Source: Roseiarcus sp036489975 (GTDB lineage Bacteria; Pseudomonadota; Alphaproteobacteria; Rhizobiales; Beijerinckiaceae). From it: a DNA stretch of 64,000 nt. Position numbers and translations under genes: made by a program. The stretch lies in assembly GCA_036489975.1 (NCBI GenBank), contig DASXES010000138.1:32846-96845 (forward strand), read 5' to 3'. Every line of letters starts with the position of its first letter. The first letter of the stretch is position 1. A model generated the notes under the pieces. It was not told the origin of the DNA and made no database searches. It saw nothing but the letters and a program-made list of their open reading frames with translations. Shown here piece after piece: positions 42,134-51,174 of this stretch.

Positions 42134-43716
42134 CAGACGCGGCCGCTGGGGGCGCGTCGCGGGCGGCTGGCGGCGCGGCCGCGACCAACCCCTGGCTGAT
42201 CGCGGTCCTGGTCGCGCTGGCGACCTTCATGGAGGTGCTCGACACCACGATCGCCAACGTGGTGCTGCCCTATATCGCGGGCGGCATGGGGGTCAGCGAC
42301 GACGAAGCGTCGTGGGTGGTGACGACCTATCTGGTCGCCAACGCCGTGAGTCTTACGGCAAGTCCGTTCATGGCGCGCCTGCTTGGCCGCAAAGTCTTCT
42401 TCCTGATCTGTCTCGGGCTCTTCAGCGTAAGCTCGATTTTGTGCGCGCAGGCGTGGAATCTCGATTCGCTCCTCCTGTTCCGCCTCCTCCAGGGCCTCGC
42501 CGGAGGCGGCATGGTGCCGGTCTCGCAGTCCATCCTGGCGGCCTCGTTTCCCCCCGAGAAGCGCGGCCAGGCCTTCGCGCTGTTCGGGGTCGCGGTGGTC
42601 GTGGCGCCGGTGGTCGGTCCGACGCTCGGGGGCTGGCTCGCCGACAATTTCTCCTGGCGCTGGTGCTTCCTGATCAACGGTCCGGTCGGCCTCGCCACGA
42701 TCGCGCTGATCGCCGTCCTTCTGCCCGCCGACAAGCCGTCCGAGGGCGCCTCCGTCCGGTTCGACGTCGTCGGCTTCCTTCTGGTCGCGACCTTTCTCGG
42801 CGCGCTCGAGATGGTGCTTGATCGCGGCCTCGAGGACGACTGGTTCGCTTCGTCGTTTATCGTCACGTTCAGCTTTGTTTGCGCCATCGCCTTCGTGCTG
42901 ATGATTCCCTGGGAGATGAGCCGGCGCGATCCGATGATCGATGTGCGCATGGTGGCCACGCGCCAGTTCGGGGCCTGCTTCATGGTCATGGGCGCGACGG
43001 GCGCGATCCTCTACGCCACCACCCAGTTCCTGCCGCTCATGCTGCAGACGGATTTCGGCTACACGGCCACCTGGGCGGGGCTCGTGCTGTCGCCAGGGGG
43101 CATCGTCACCATGTTCATGATGTTCGCGGTCGGCAATCTGTCCAGCCGGATCCAGCCGAAATACCTGATCATGACCGGCGCGATCTTCGTGGCGATCTCG
43201 ATGTATCAGATGACCAACGTGTATGGCGACCTGGGCTTCTGGTTCTTCGCCCGCACGCGCATGGTCCTGGGCGTCGGACTGCCGCTGATCTTCATACCCA
43301 TCATCACCGCGTCATACGCCGGGATTCCGGCGAGCCGGGTGGACATGGCGTCCGCGCTCATCAACGCGGCGCGCAATACCGGCGGCTCGATCGGCGTCTC
43401 GCTCGCCTCCAACGTGCTTCAACACCGCCAGCAGTTTCACCAGAGCCGGCTCATCGAGCATGCGATCCCGTCAAGCCCGCAATATCAGGGCACGCTGCAT
43501 CAGGCGACGCAGTATTTTCTGGCGCAAGGCAGCCTGCTTCCCGAGGCGCAGCAGCAGGCGATCGGCTGGATCGGCCAGCAGGTCCAGGCGCAGGCGTCCT
43601 ATCTCGCCTATATCGACGTGTTCTGGGTGCTGACGCTGCTGTCGCTCGCGGCCGTGCCGCTGGCGCTGAGCCTGCGCAACGTGAAGCTCGGGGGCAAGGC
43701 GCCCGCGGCCCATTGA
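42115..43716 (+). CDS. DHA2-family drug:H+ antiporter (EmrB-like)
   Basis: A 533-residue, 14-helix MFS transporter. Motif D1 is seen in LDTTIANVVLPYIAGGMGVS, motif A in FMARLLGRKVFF, and motif C in FGVAVVVAPVVGPTLGGWL. It should export hydrophobic compounds with the adaptor encoded just upstream, and the TetR gene is divergent. A strong bidirectional terminator follows at 43724-43756. Confidence 0.94.
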   Translation: MAEAGVTDAAAGGASRAAGGAAATNPWLIAVLVALATFMEVLDTTIANVVLPYIAGGMGVSDDEASWVVTTYLVANAVSLTASPFMARLLGRKVFFLICLGLFSVSSILCAQAWNLDSLLLFRLLQGLAGGGMVPVSQSILAASFPPEKRGQAFALFGVAVVVAPVVGPTLGGWLADNFSWRWCFLINGPVGLATIALIAVLLPADKPSEGASVRFDVVGFLLVATFLGALEMVLDRGLEDDWFASSFIVTFSFVCAIAFVLMIPWEMSRRDPMIDVRMVATRQFGACFMVMGATGAILYATTQFLPLMLQTDFGYTATWAGLVLSPGGIVTMFMMFAVGNLSSRIQPKYLIMTGAIFVAISMYQMTNVYGDLGFWFFARTRMVLGVGLPLIFIPIITASYAGIPASRVDMASALINAARNTGGSIGVSLASNVLQHRQQFHQSRLIEHAIPSSPQYQGTLHQATQYFLAQGSLLPEAQQQAIGWIGQQVQAQASYLAYIDVFWVLTLLSLAAVPLALSLRNVKLGGKAPAAH

Positions 43717-43723
43717 GCGGTGC

Positions 43724-43756
43724 AGAAAAAAGGGGCCTGCGACGGCCCCTTTTTCG
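43724..43756. terminator. Bidirectional intrinsic terminator
   Basis: A-run plus GGGGCC at about 43726-43737 pairs with GGCCCC plus T-run at 43744-43754 across a six-base loop. The arms are symmetric, so it ends both the plus-strand efflux operon and the minus-strand rpmG gene. Confidence 0.9.
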
Positions 43757-43777
43757 ATGGTTTCGGAGACCTGGCTC

Positions 43778-43945
43778 CTACTTGATCTTGGTTTCCTTGA
43801 ACTCGACGTGCTTGCGCGCGACCGGATCGTATTTCTTGAACGCAAGTTTCTCGGTCTTGGTGCGGGCGTTCTTCTTGGTGACGTAGAAATAGCCGGTGTC
43901 GGCGGTCGAGAGCAGCTTGATCTTGAGCGAGGCGGCCTTGGCCAT
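43778..43945 (-). CDS. rpmG: 50S ribosomal protein L33
   Basis: A 55-residue protein MAKAASLKIKLLSTADTGYF..., with the standard VTKKNARTKTEKLAFKKYDP core and FKETKIK end. It lacks the zinc-ribbon cysteines, so it is the C-minus form usual in proteobacteria. It is short and easily missed. It converges with the efflux operon at the shared terminator. Confidence 0.97.
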   Translation of the reverse strand: MAKAASLKIKLLSTADTGYFYVTKKNARTKTEKLAFKKYDPVARKHVEFKETKIK

Positions 43946-44071
43946 GGGGAGCGTCCTTCAGCGAAACGGCGCGCCGGACGCGCCAAAAACCCGCAAAGTC
44001 GCGGGTCGAGATTTCGCCGGCAAAATAGTGAGGATCAGCGCGAAGTCAACCTTATGCTTCGGGGTAGTGTC

Positions 44072-44611
44072 TCACTTTGAACTTTTCGGTTTGCGCTTTA
44101 CAAGCTTTCGTCCTCTTGGACGCTGGCGCTCGAAGAAGTTTGTGCCCGGTTCGTAGTCACTGATGTTCCCGGGATGGAGGCCGGCAGCAATCTTGCGTGT
44201 GTTCAGCGTCATCTGCGATCCGGCGGCGCGCAGGATGACAGTCTCGATTTCTCGCTCGTGTGCTTTGTTAGCGATGACGTAGAAGGAAAAATATCTCAGT
44301 TCCTTCGAATACTTTTTTCGGTGAGAAGCCAATCGAGTGAAAATATCGCCCCGTCCACCATACCTTGCAACACCCATCGAGTCGTGAGCGAGATAGACCC
44401 CGTTAGGGTGCTCCGTGAGCTTCAGCATGTGTTTTTTTACATCTTGAAGTGATTCAAACGGGATTTTTTCCGCAACAAACTCGAAGAGGTGACTTGTTTT
44501 AGGTGGTCGCCCTCGGCCAGGAATTAACCGACCCGGCGCAACGACCCAGTCTGAGTTAGACCATATCTTGGGGTCCATCTGTTTTCGGCTATTTCCCCTA
44601 TTTAATGCCAT
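44072..44611 (-). CDS. GIY-YIG-like nuclease domain protein
   Basis: A 179-residue protein. The central part reads GVYLAHDSMGVARYGGRGDIFTRLASHRKKYSKEL, which fits the GIY...YxG-R/K pattern of GIY-YIG endonucleases. A glutamate in the later HEREIETVILRAAG helix matches the metal-binding Glu. The N-terminal 65 residues are unfamiliar and the C-terminus is very basic (RQRPRGRKLVKRKPKSSK). The gene is less GC-rich than its neighbours, which suggests transfer. It stands alone between rpmG and glutamate dehydrogenase. Confidence 0.65.
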   Translation of the reverse strand: MALNRGNSRKQMDPKIWSNSDWVVAPGRLIPGRGRPPKTSHLFEFVAEKIPFESLQDVKKHMLKLTEHPNGVYLAHDSMGVARYGGRGDIFTRLASHRKKYSKELRYFSFYVIANKAHEREIETVILRAAGSQMTLNTRKIAAGLHPGNISDYEPGTNFFERQRPRGRKLVKRKPKSSK

Positions 44612-44865
44612 GGCTACCTAGCTCGCTTCTTGGACGCCCCGTGGTTGTTCGGTGACTAGTCTCTGGGTCGGTCAACCCAACGATAGAGAGACAGCGCGTG
44701 CAATGCGAGCCGTCTTTTTGCAGACTCAGTTCAAGCTGAGACCCCTTTTGCGCGCCTTTGAACTCTGCCACGTCGTACCCACTCTTGACGCGAATTTCAG
44801 TTCCCCGCGCGCCGGCGGCGGCTATCATCGGGTCGGCCGCAGCGCGTGCTGGCCGGAGAACCGAT

Positions 44866-46131
44866 GTGCACAGCAGCCTCTTTACCGGCCCCGTGTTCGA
44901 AATGGCCCGCGATCAACTCACGGTCATCGCTGACCATCTGGGCATCGCCGAGGACGAACGCGACTGGCTGCTCTATCCTAAGCGCGCGATCGTCGTCACC
45001 TGTCCGGTCCGCATGGAGGACAATCGGACGGAGATCTTCGTCGGATACCGGGTCCAGCATCATCTGGCGCTCGGTCCCGCCAAGGGCGGCACGCGCTTCG
45101 CGCCCAATGTCGACATCAGCGAGATCGCCGCGCTCGCGATCTGGATGAGCTGGAAATGCGCGCTCGCCGATCTGCCCTTCGGCGGCGGCAAGGGCGGCGT
45201 CGCAGTCGATCCGCGCGCGCTCAAGCCCAAGGAGCTCGAGAACCTCTCCCGCCGCTACATGCAGGAGATGATTCCCTTCGTCGGCCCTCGAACCGACGTG
45301 ATGGCGCCGGACATGGGCACCAATGAACAGATCATGGCCTGGTTCATGGACACCTATTCCATGTACCAGGGCGTGACCGTGCCGGAGATCGTCACCGGCA
45401 AGCCGGTCGGCTCCGGCGGCACGCTCGGCCGGCGCGAGGCGACTGGCCACGGCGTCGCCTTCCTCGCCTTTCGGGCGCTCGACGCTCTCGACATCGCGCC
45501 TGCCAAGGCGACCGCGATCGTCCAGGGCTTCGGCAATGTCGGCTCTCATGCGGCGATGGGATTGGCGGCGCGGGGCGTGAAGGTGATCGGGGTCAGCGAT
45601 CACACCGCGGCTTTCTACGACCCCAAGGGCTTCGACGTGAACGCGCTGGTGGCTCACGTAGCCAAGGGCGGCGTGCTCGCCGGCTATTCGAGCGAGGCCG
45701 CGATCGACCCGCGCGCGCTCCTCGAGCAGCACTGTGATGTGCTTGCGCCATGCGCGGTCGAGCGGGTGATCGACGCCGATCTCGCGCGGCGCCTCCGCTG
45801 CCGCATCATCGCCGAAGGCGCAAACGGTCCGACCACGCCCGAGGCGGACCGGGTTCTCGCCGAGCGCAACGACGGAATCTTCGTCATCCCCGACATCTTA
45901 TGCAATGCCGGCGGCGTCATCGTCAGCTATTTCGAATGGGTGCAGGACCTGCAGCAATATTTCTGGTCGCGCGATGAGGTCATGGACCGGCTGGAGCGCG
46001 CGCTCGACCGGTCGTGGGGAATGGTCGTGGCCCGCGCCAGGCGCGACGGGGTGTCCAATCGCACGGCCGCAATGGCGATCGGGGTCGAGCGGGTGGTGAA
46101 GGCCAAGCAGGCGCGGGGGCTGTTCCCCTAA
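44866..46131 (+). CDS. Glutamate dehydrogenase (Glu/Leu/Phe/Val dehydrogenase family)
   Basis: A 421-residue oxidoreductase interconverting glutamate and 2-oxoglutarate plus ammonia. The substrate-binding lysine lies in GGKGGV (FGGGKGGVAVDPR) with the catalytic Asp in DVMAPDMGTNEQIMAW. The Rossmann motif is AIVQGFGNVGSHAA. The start is proposed as GTG at 44866, which follows GGAGAA and gives the usual SLFTGPVFEMARDQL opening. Cofactor preference was not judged. Confidence 0.93.
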   Translation: MHSSLFTGPVFEMARDQLTVIADHLGIAEDERDWLLYPKRAIVVTCPVRMEDNRTEIFVGYRVQHHLALGPAKGGTRFAPNVDISEIAALAIWMSWKCALADLPFGGGKGGVAVDPRALKPKELENLSRRYMQEMIPFVGPRTDVMAPDMGTNEQIMAWFMDTYSMYQGVTVPEIVTGKPVGSGGTLGRREATGHGVAFLAFRALDALDIAPAKATAIVQGFGNVGSHAAMGLAARGVKVIGVSDHTAAFYDPKGFDVNALVAHVAKGGVLAGYSSEAAIDPRALLEQHCDVLAPCAVERVIDADLARRLRCRIIAEGANGPTTPEADRVLAERNDGIFVIPDILCNAGGVIVSYFEWVQDLQQYFWSRDEVMDRLERALDRSWGMVVARARRDGVSNRTAAMAIGVERVVKAKQARGLFP

Positions 46132-46156
46132 TCCCGACCGCCCTACGAGGTTTCCG

Positions 46157-46717
46157 ATGCCCAAGTCCTTTGAGCTGGCGGGCTCCGATGGTTGCGCGCC
46201 AGACCGCCCGATCGTCGTCCGCGCCGCGAGCGAGGCCGACATGGCGGCGGTTCGCGACATCTACGCCCATTACGTCCTGCACTCGCTCGCCACTTTCGAG
46301 GAGACCCCGCCGACGCTTGACGAGACGCTTTTGCGGCGCAGCGCGTCGGTCGATCTCGGCCTGCCTTATCTGGTCGCCGAAGGGGGAGGGGAGATGGTGG
46401 GTTTCGCCTACGCGGCCGCGTATCGCTCCCGCCCGGCCTACCGCTTCACGGTCGAGGACTCGGTCTATGTCGCCGATGGCCTCGGCCGGCGGGGGATAGG
46501 CTCGGCGCTTCTCGGCCAACTCATCGCCCGCTGTGAGGGCGGACCGTGGCGCCAAATGCTCGCCGTGGTCGGCGACAGCGCCAACGCGGGCTCGATCGCG
46601 CTGCATCGGCGCTTCGGCTTCGAACTCGCGGGAACCTTGCAGTCTGTCGGCTTCAAGCACGGACGCTGGGTCGATACGCCGATCCTGCAGAGGGCGCTTG
46701 GGAGGGCGAGGCCATAG
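46157..46717 (+). CDS. PAT/phosphinothricin-type N-acetyltransferase
   Basis: A 186-residue GNAT enzyme. It begins IVVRAASEADMAAVRDIYAHYVLHSLATFEETPP, a phrase typical of PAT/Bar and methionine-sulfone acetyltransferases. The acetyl-CoA motif is VADGLGRRGIGSALLGQL, and the C-terminal LHRRFGFELAGTLQSVGFKHGRWVDT matches the same family. The native substrate is unknown, and resistance to phosphinothricin is not implied. It follows glutamate dehydrogenase by 25 bases. Confidence 0.88.
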   Translation: MPKSFELAGSDGCAPDRPIVVRAASEADMAAVRDIYAHYVLHSLATFEETPPTLDETLLRRSASVDLGLPYLVAEGGGEMVGFAYAAAYRSRPAYRFTVEDSVYVADGLGRRGIGSALLGQLIARCEGGPWRQMLAVVGDSANAGSIALHRRFGFELAGTLQSVGFKHGRWVDTPILQRALGRARP

Positions 46718-46724
46718 GCGCAAG

Positions 46725-47573
46725 CTACGGCTTGTCCGCCGCCCCGGCTCGCCCGACCACGCCGACAATCGGTCCGATCGGCCCGATTTCGTCATCGCGA
46801 TTGAGTTCAGGCGCATATAGCGACGACACCGAACCGTCGAGGAAGAGCGCGTTCTGGCAGCCAAGCCCGTCGCGGAACAGTCGGGCGAAGACATCGAACG
46901 TGACGGGTTCGTCGGCGATGGCGAAGGCGACCGTGTCCCCTTTGCACGCGCCGACCCCATTGCGGATCTTCTGCGAGGTCCCGTCCGCCTTGATTTTCGG
47001 ATGGATCTTGCCGTCGACGATCAGCATCGGTCCCGATTGGGTCGCAAAGCGTGCGTGGGGCGTATTGGCGAGATAGCGGCTCGTCTCGGTAACCCCGGCG
47101 ACGCCGTCGCCGATCCAGAACACGCCATTCGGTTTCATGTGGAAGTTTGATGCGCCGCCGCGCGTGTCAGCCTGGTGCAGCTTGCGGCTGTCCTCGACGT
47201 AAAGCCCGACAGGCGATTGGTCTTGGCCGAACATGCCGGCGTTCATCGCGAACATGAGCTTCTCGCCCTTCGCCTTCAGTCCGGCCGCCAGCGCGGCCAG
47301 CGATCCGTAAGGCTTGCCGTCGGTCCCGCTCAGGAACAGGCGAATATTCTCGCGGCGCGGATCGAATCTGCAGACTGTGAATTTGGCGCCGTCGAAATCC
47401 TTCGGCGCGCATGCCGCCGAAGCCGTCCCGATCGCCGCCGCGAAGGCGAGGGCGGAAAGCGCGATGAGAGTTGCGACGCGAACCGGCGCAAAGCCCCGCC
47501 GCGGCTGTCCAAACTTCCCAGCCGTCGCGGTTGACGCGCTTCTGTCGCTCGATTCGCGCGCTGAACGATTCAT
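46725..47573 (-). CDS. Phosphodiester glycosidase (DUF2233/NAGPA-like) exported protein
   Basis: A 282-residue exported protein. The signal sequence (VATLIALSALAFAAAIGTASAA) lies behind a long N-terminal stretch, so a later start is possible. The domain shows KLMFAMNAGMFGQDQSPVGLYVEDS, NFHMKPNGVFWIG, ATQSGPMLIVDG and LFLDGSVSSLYAP, the usual blocks of the NAGPA family that cleaves GlcNAc-phosphodiester bonds in animals. The bacterial substrate is unknown. Confidence 0.85.
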   Translation of the reverse strand: MNRSARESSDRSASTATAGKFGQPRRGFAPVRVATLIALSALAFAAAIGTASAACAPKDFDGAKFTVCRFDPRRENIRLFLSGTDGKPYGSLAALAAGLKAKGEKLMFAMNAGMFGQDQSPVGLYVEDSRKLHQADTRGGASNFHMKPNGVFWIGDGVAGVTETSRYLANTPHARFATQSGPMLIVDGKIHPKIKADGTSQKIRNGVGACKGDTVAFAIADEPVTFDVFARLFRDGLGCQNALFLDGSVSSLYAPELNRDDEIGPIGPIVGVVGRAGAADKP

Positions 47574-47706
47574 GCGTGGCGACACTATCGTCCTGGAGCG
47601 ATTCGCGCCATTCCGACCGGGTCCCGCGCGATGCGGGCGAACGGAGGCCGGGGCGGGTTGCGCTCGCCGCGCGCAGCGGCTAACTGCCGCCACGCTCCTG
47701 GGGGGG

Positions 47707-48483
47707 ATGGGAATGAGTTCGGTCAAGTTCGCGCTCGCTGTCGCGATTGTGATGTTCGGCGGCGGAGCGCTTGGTCTTGTGGTGCAGCGCCTCCTGCCGG
47801 AGAAGCATATCACCGGCGGTTCGCGCGAGATGATCGCCGCAATTGTCGGCCTGCTGACGCTCCTGTGCGCTCTCGTCACCGGCCTTCTTATCTGGACGGC
47901 CTACGGCGTCTATTCAAGCCAGAACACGCAGATCCAGGCCTTGGCGTCAAAGGTGATGGAATTCGATCTTGCCCTGTCCGATTACGGGCCAGAGACAAAT
48001 CCGGCGCGCGCACGACTGCGGGATGGGTTGGGGAAGACGATCGATCAGATCTGGGGCGCAAACGAAAGCGATGCGAATTTCGTAGCCCAGAACTTCGCGG
48101 CGGCGCTTCAGAACATGCGGGCCCGGCAAAAAGCCCTCGCGGCTCTCCACCCATCGACCGATGAGCAAAAGAACGCGCTATCCTCTGCGAGGTCAACCTC
48201 GGATGCGCTTGCACAGGCGCGGATGCAGATGGCCTTCGCGCTCTCGGCTCCCGTCTCCTATCCTCTTTTGCTCATAGTCGTCGGCTGGGTTGTCTGCCTT
48301 TTTTGCGGCTTCGGGCTGATGTCGCGCGGCACAGCCACGTCGGTGATCGCGCTTGCCGTCGGCTCGGTCGCGGTCGCGAGCGCCGTCCTTGTGATCCTTG
48401 AGCTATCCACTCCCTATTCCGGCGTGTTTCGCGCTTCGGCGGCGCCATTGGAGCAGGCGCTTGCCGTCATGGGGAAGGAGTAG
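47707..48483 (+). CDS. DUF4239-like membrane protein
   Basis: A 258-residue membrane protein with four hydrophobic helices: two near the N-terminus (residues 5-25 and 40-65) and two near the C-terminus (about 185-235). A soluble helical loop lies between them. The pattern resembles DUF4239/bestrophin-like proteins. Function is unknown. A G-rich ribosome-binding region precedes the ATG at 47707. Confidence 0.7.
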   Translation: MGMSSVKFALAVAIVMFGGGALGLVVQRLLPEKHITGGSREMIAAIVGLLTLLCALVTGLLIWTAYGVYSSQNTQIQALASKVMEFDLALSDYGPETNPARARLRDGLGKTIDQIWGANESDANFVAQNFAAALQNMRARQKALAALHPSTDEQKNALSSARSTSDALAQARMQMAFALSAPVSYPLLLIVVGWVVCLFCGFGLMSRGTATSVIALAVGSVAVASAVLVILELSTPYSGVFRASAAPLEQALAVMGKE

Positions 48484-48495
48484 GACTGGGCGGCG

Positions 48496-49911
48496 TCACA
48501 GCACCTTGCCCGGATTCATCACTCCGTTTGGATCGAGCGTCGCCTTGATCTGGCGCATCAGCGCAAGCGAGGCCGGGTCCTTCCATCGCGCCAGCAGCGC
48601 GCGCTTGAGCTGACCAATTCCGTGCTCGGCGGAATAGGACCCGCCGAGGCGGGCGACGATTGCGTGCACGACCTCGTTCATCCCCTCCCAGCGGTCGAGG
48701 AAGGCCCGCTTGTCGGCGCCGACCGGCTGCGACACGTTGTAGTGAATGTTGCCGTCGCCCAGGTGCCCGAAGGCGACCAGGCGGGCGCCAGGCGCGAACG
48801 CTTCGACCGCGGGCGTCGCCTCCGCGATGAAGGCCGGCACGAGGCCAACCGCAACCGAGATGTCGTGCTTGATCGAACCCCCTTCCTTGCTCTGCGCTTC
48901 GGACAGGCACTCGCGCAGCTGCCAGAAGGCCGCGCGCTGCTCGAGGGAGGAGGCGATTGCGGCGTCCTCGATGACGCCCTGCTCGAGCGCCGCCTCGAGC
49001 GCCCCGGCGAAGGCCTCGTCGAACCCGCTCGGCGCCTGAGAGGAGGCTTCAATGAGGACATACCAATCGTGTGCGCCGGAGAGCGGTGCGCGCGCGCCGC
49101 CGTGGCGGAGCGCGATATCGTAGGCGTTTCGCCCGATCAGCTCGAAGCTGGTGATCGCGCCGCCGAGGCGCTCGCGGGCCCTTCTCAAAAGCACGAGCGC
49201 ATCCGCGGGGCTCCTGAGGCCGACGAACGCGGTCGCTCGAGCGCGCGGATTGGGAAAGAGGCGGAGCGAAGCGGCGGTGACGATGCCGAGCGTCCCTTCG
49301 GCGCCGACGAACAGGCTCTTCAGGTCGTAGCCGGTGTTGTCCTTGCGCAGCTTGCTCAAGGCGTTGACGATGCGCCCATCCGCGAGAACGGCTTCGACGC
49401 CGGTGACGAGGTCGCGCGTATTGCCGTAGGCGATGACGGCCACGCCGCCGGCGTTGGTCGAAATGTTGCCGCCGATGGTGCATGTCCCTTCCGACGCCAG
49501 CGATAGCGGAAACAGCCGGTCGGCCGAGTGCGCCGCGGCTCGAGCTTCGCCGAGCGTGACGCCGGCTTCACAGATCATCACGTCGCCGTCGAGGTCCAGT
49601 TCGCGGATCGCGCGCAGTCGTTGGGTCGAGATGATGATCTCCTCGCCGCTCATGTCCGGGATCTGTCCCCCGACCAGCCCGGTGTCGCCACCCTGCGGAA
49701 CCATGCCGATGCGCGCCTCGTTGCACACGGCCGCGACGGCTGCGACTTCTTTTGTTTCGCCCGGCCGCACCAGAGCGAGCGCCTTGCCATGATAGAGCCC
49801 GCGCGGCTCGACGAGAGCGCCGGCGAACAGCGACGGGTCGGTCAGCAGGTGGGGCGCGCCGACGATATTTTGCAGGGCGGCGAGAATAGATTCTCGTTTC
49901 GTCGGGTTCAC
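48496..49911 (-). CDS. FAD-binding 2-hydroxyacid dehydrogenase (GlcD/D2HGDH-like)
   Basis: A 471-residue VAO-family flavoprotein. The FAD-binding region includes GMVPQGGDTGLVGGQIPD and FPLSLASEGTCTIGGNISTNAGG, and the C-terminal domain GHLGDGNIHYNV, GGSYSAEHGIGQLKR and LDPNGVMNPGKVL. Likely substrates are D-lactate, D-2-hydroxyglutarate or glycolate. The start is a GTG at 49911 with GGAGG upstream. It directly follows the RNA methyltransferase gene. Confidence 0.92.
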   Translation of the reverse strand: MNPTKRESILAALQNIVGAPHLLTDPSLFAGALVEPRGLYHGKALALVRPGETKEVAAVAAVCNEARIGMVPQGGDTGLVGGQIPDMSGEEIIISTQRLRAIRELDLDGDVMICEAGVTLGEARAAAHSADRLFPLSLASEGTCTIGGNISTNAGGVAVIAYGNTRDLVTGVEAVLADGRIVNALSKLRKDNTGYDLKSLFVGAEGTLGIVTAASLRLFPNPRARATAFVGLRSPADALVLLRRARERLGGAITSFELIGRNAYDIALRHGGARAPLSGAHDWYVLIEASSQAPSGFDEAFAGALEAALEQGVIEDAAIASSLEQRAAFWQLRECLSEAQSKEGGSIKHDISVAVGLVPAFIAEATPAVEAFAPGARLVAFGHLGDGNIHYNVSQPVGADKRAFLDRWEGMNEVVHAIVARLGGSYSAEHGIGQLKRALLARWKDPASLALMRQIKATLDPNGVMNPGKVL

Positions 49912-51174
49912 CTAGAGGAGCCTCCGCGCGCGGGCTTTCGGCCGTGATCGGCGAAAGACGGTCGCGATCTCGACATGGGAGGAAAAGCGGAACTGGTCAA
50001 GCGGCGTCACGGACTCAATTTGAAAGCCGCCGTCAATCAGAATGCGCGCGTCGCGGGCGAAGGTCGCCGCATTGCATGAGATGGATACGACGAGAGGCAG
50101 AGCGGAGGCAGCGAGCGCGCGCGCCTGCTCGAGCGCGCCTGCTCGGGGAGGATCGATCAGCACGGCGTCGAAGGCGGCGAGTTCGTCCGATCGTAGCGGA
50201 CGGCGGAAAAGATCGCGCGTTTCGGCGCGTATATTGTGCAAGCCCGTGCTTGTGGCCGCGGCCCGTGTGAGGGCAATGATCGCGGCGGAATCGGAATCGG
50301 TTGCGAAAACCTCGCGGGCGTGAGCGAGACTCAATGCGAATGCGCCCGCGCCGCAGAACAGGTCCGCGACCTTTCTCGTCTCTGCAAGCGTCCGCTCGGC
50401 AAATTCGGCCAGCCATTTTTCTCCCGCCTCGGTCGCCTGCAGGAAGGCGCCGGGCGGCGGGCTCGCGAGCGTTTCGCCGAAGACAACGCGGGGCGGCCGG
50501 CGCTCGATCACGACCTCGCCGTGATTGGAGACGCGCGCGAGATCGAGCGCATCCGCCGTCCGCGCAACCTTCTCCATCTCGGCGCGCCCGAGCGGTCCCG
50601 AGCCGCGCAGATCGACGTCGAGCCCGTCCAGCGTGGCGGTGATCCAGATGTCGAGCGGCTTCATCAGTCCGCGCAGATCGCCGCCGAGCGCGTGCGCGGC
50701 TGGAATGGCCCCGGCAAGCCCAAGGCTGAACAGCGGGCAATCGTCGATCGCGATGATGTCGTGCGAGCGAGCGCGCATGAAGCCGACCTCGTCGGGCTGG
50801 CCATGCGGAAAGCGGGCATGAAAGGTTGCGCGGCGCCGGCCCGCGCCATGCGCGTCGACCAGGTCTTCCACCTTGGCGGAAACGCCCTCGCGCGCGAGCG
50901 CCTCGACCACGAGGCCCCGCTTCCATCGGCGATAAAGCGAAGGGGACATGTGTTGCGCGGCGCAACCGCCGCACCGGCCGAACCAGCGGCAGATGGGGTC
51001 CGCGCGCTCGGGCGAAGCGTCGAGCGTTTCGACAAGCTCCGCGCGTTTTCCCTCAAGCCTGACCCGGGCCCGCTCGCCCGGCAGCGCGAAGGGAACGATT
51101 GCGCCATTGGGGGTGACGCCGTTGGCGTTCGAATCGAGCGCGACGACAGGAACCTCTTCGAGTGGCTTAAGCAT
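49912..51174 (-). CDS. TrmA/RlmD-family 23S rRNA (uracil-C5)-methyltransferase
   Basis: A 420-residue SAM-dependent RNA methyltransferase. The [4Fe-4S] cysteines are in ICRWFGRCGGCAAQH, with a further Cys in IAIDDCPLF. The SAM site is VADLFCGAGAFALSL, DAVLIDPPRAG follows, and the catalytic Cys lies in VVSISCNAATFARD. An N-terminal TRAM-like domain is weak. It overlaps the TlyA gene by eight bases. Confidence 0.9.
   Translation of the reverse strand: MLKPLEEVPVVALDSNANGVTPNGAIVPFALPGERARVRLEGKRAELVETLDASPERADPICRWFGRCGGCAAQHMSPSLYRRWKRGLVVEALAREGVSAKVEDLVDAHGAGRRRATFHARFPHGQPDEVGFMRARSHDIIAIDDCPLFSLGLAGAIPAAHALGGDLRGLMKPLDIWITATLDGLDVDLRGSGPLGRAEMEKVARTADALDLARVSNHGEVVIERRPPRVVFGETLASPPPGAFLQATEAGEKWLAEFAERTLAETRKVADLFCGAGAFALSLAHAREVFATDSDSAAIIALTRAAATSTGLHNIRAETRDLFRRPLRSDELAAFDAVLIDPPRAGALEQARALAASALPLVVSISCNAATFARDARILIDGGFQIESVTPLDQFRFSSHVEIATVFRRSRPKARARRLL

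Noticed and set aside
44598..44828. 76-codon minus-strand frame just upstream of the GIY-YIG gene
   Set aside because: It overlaps the start of that gene and the likely promoter of glutamate dehydrogenase. No ribosome-binding site or family is evident.
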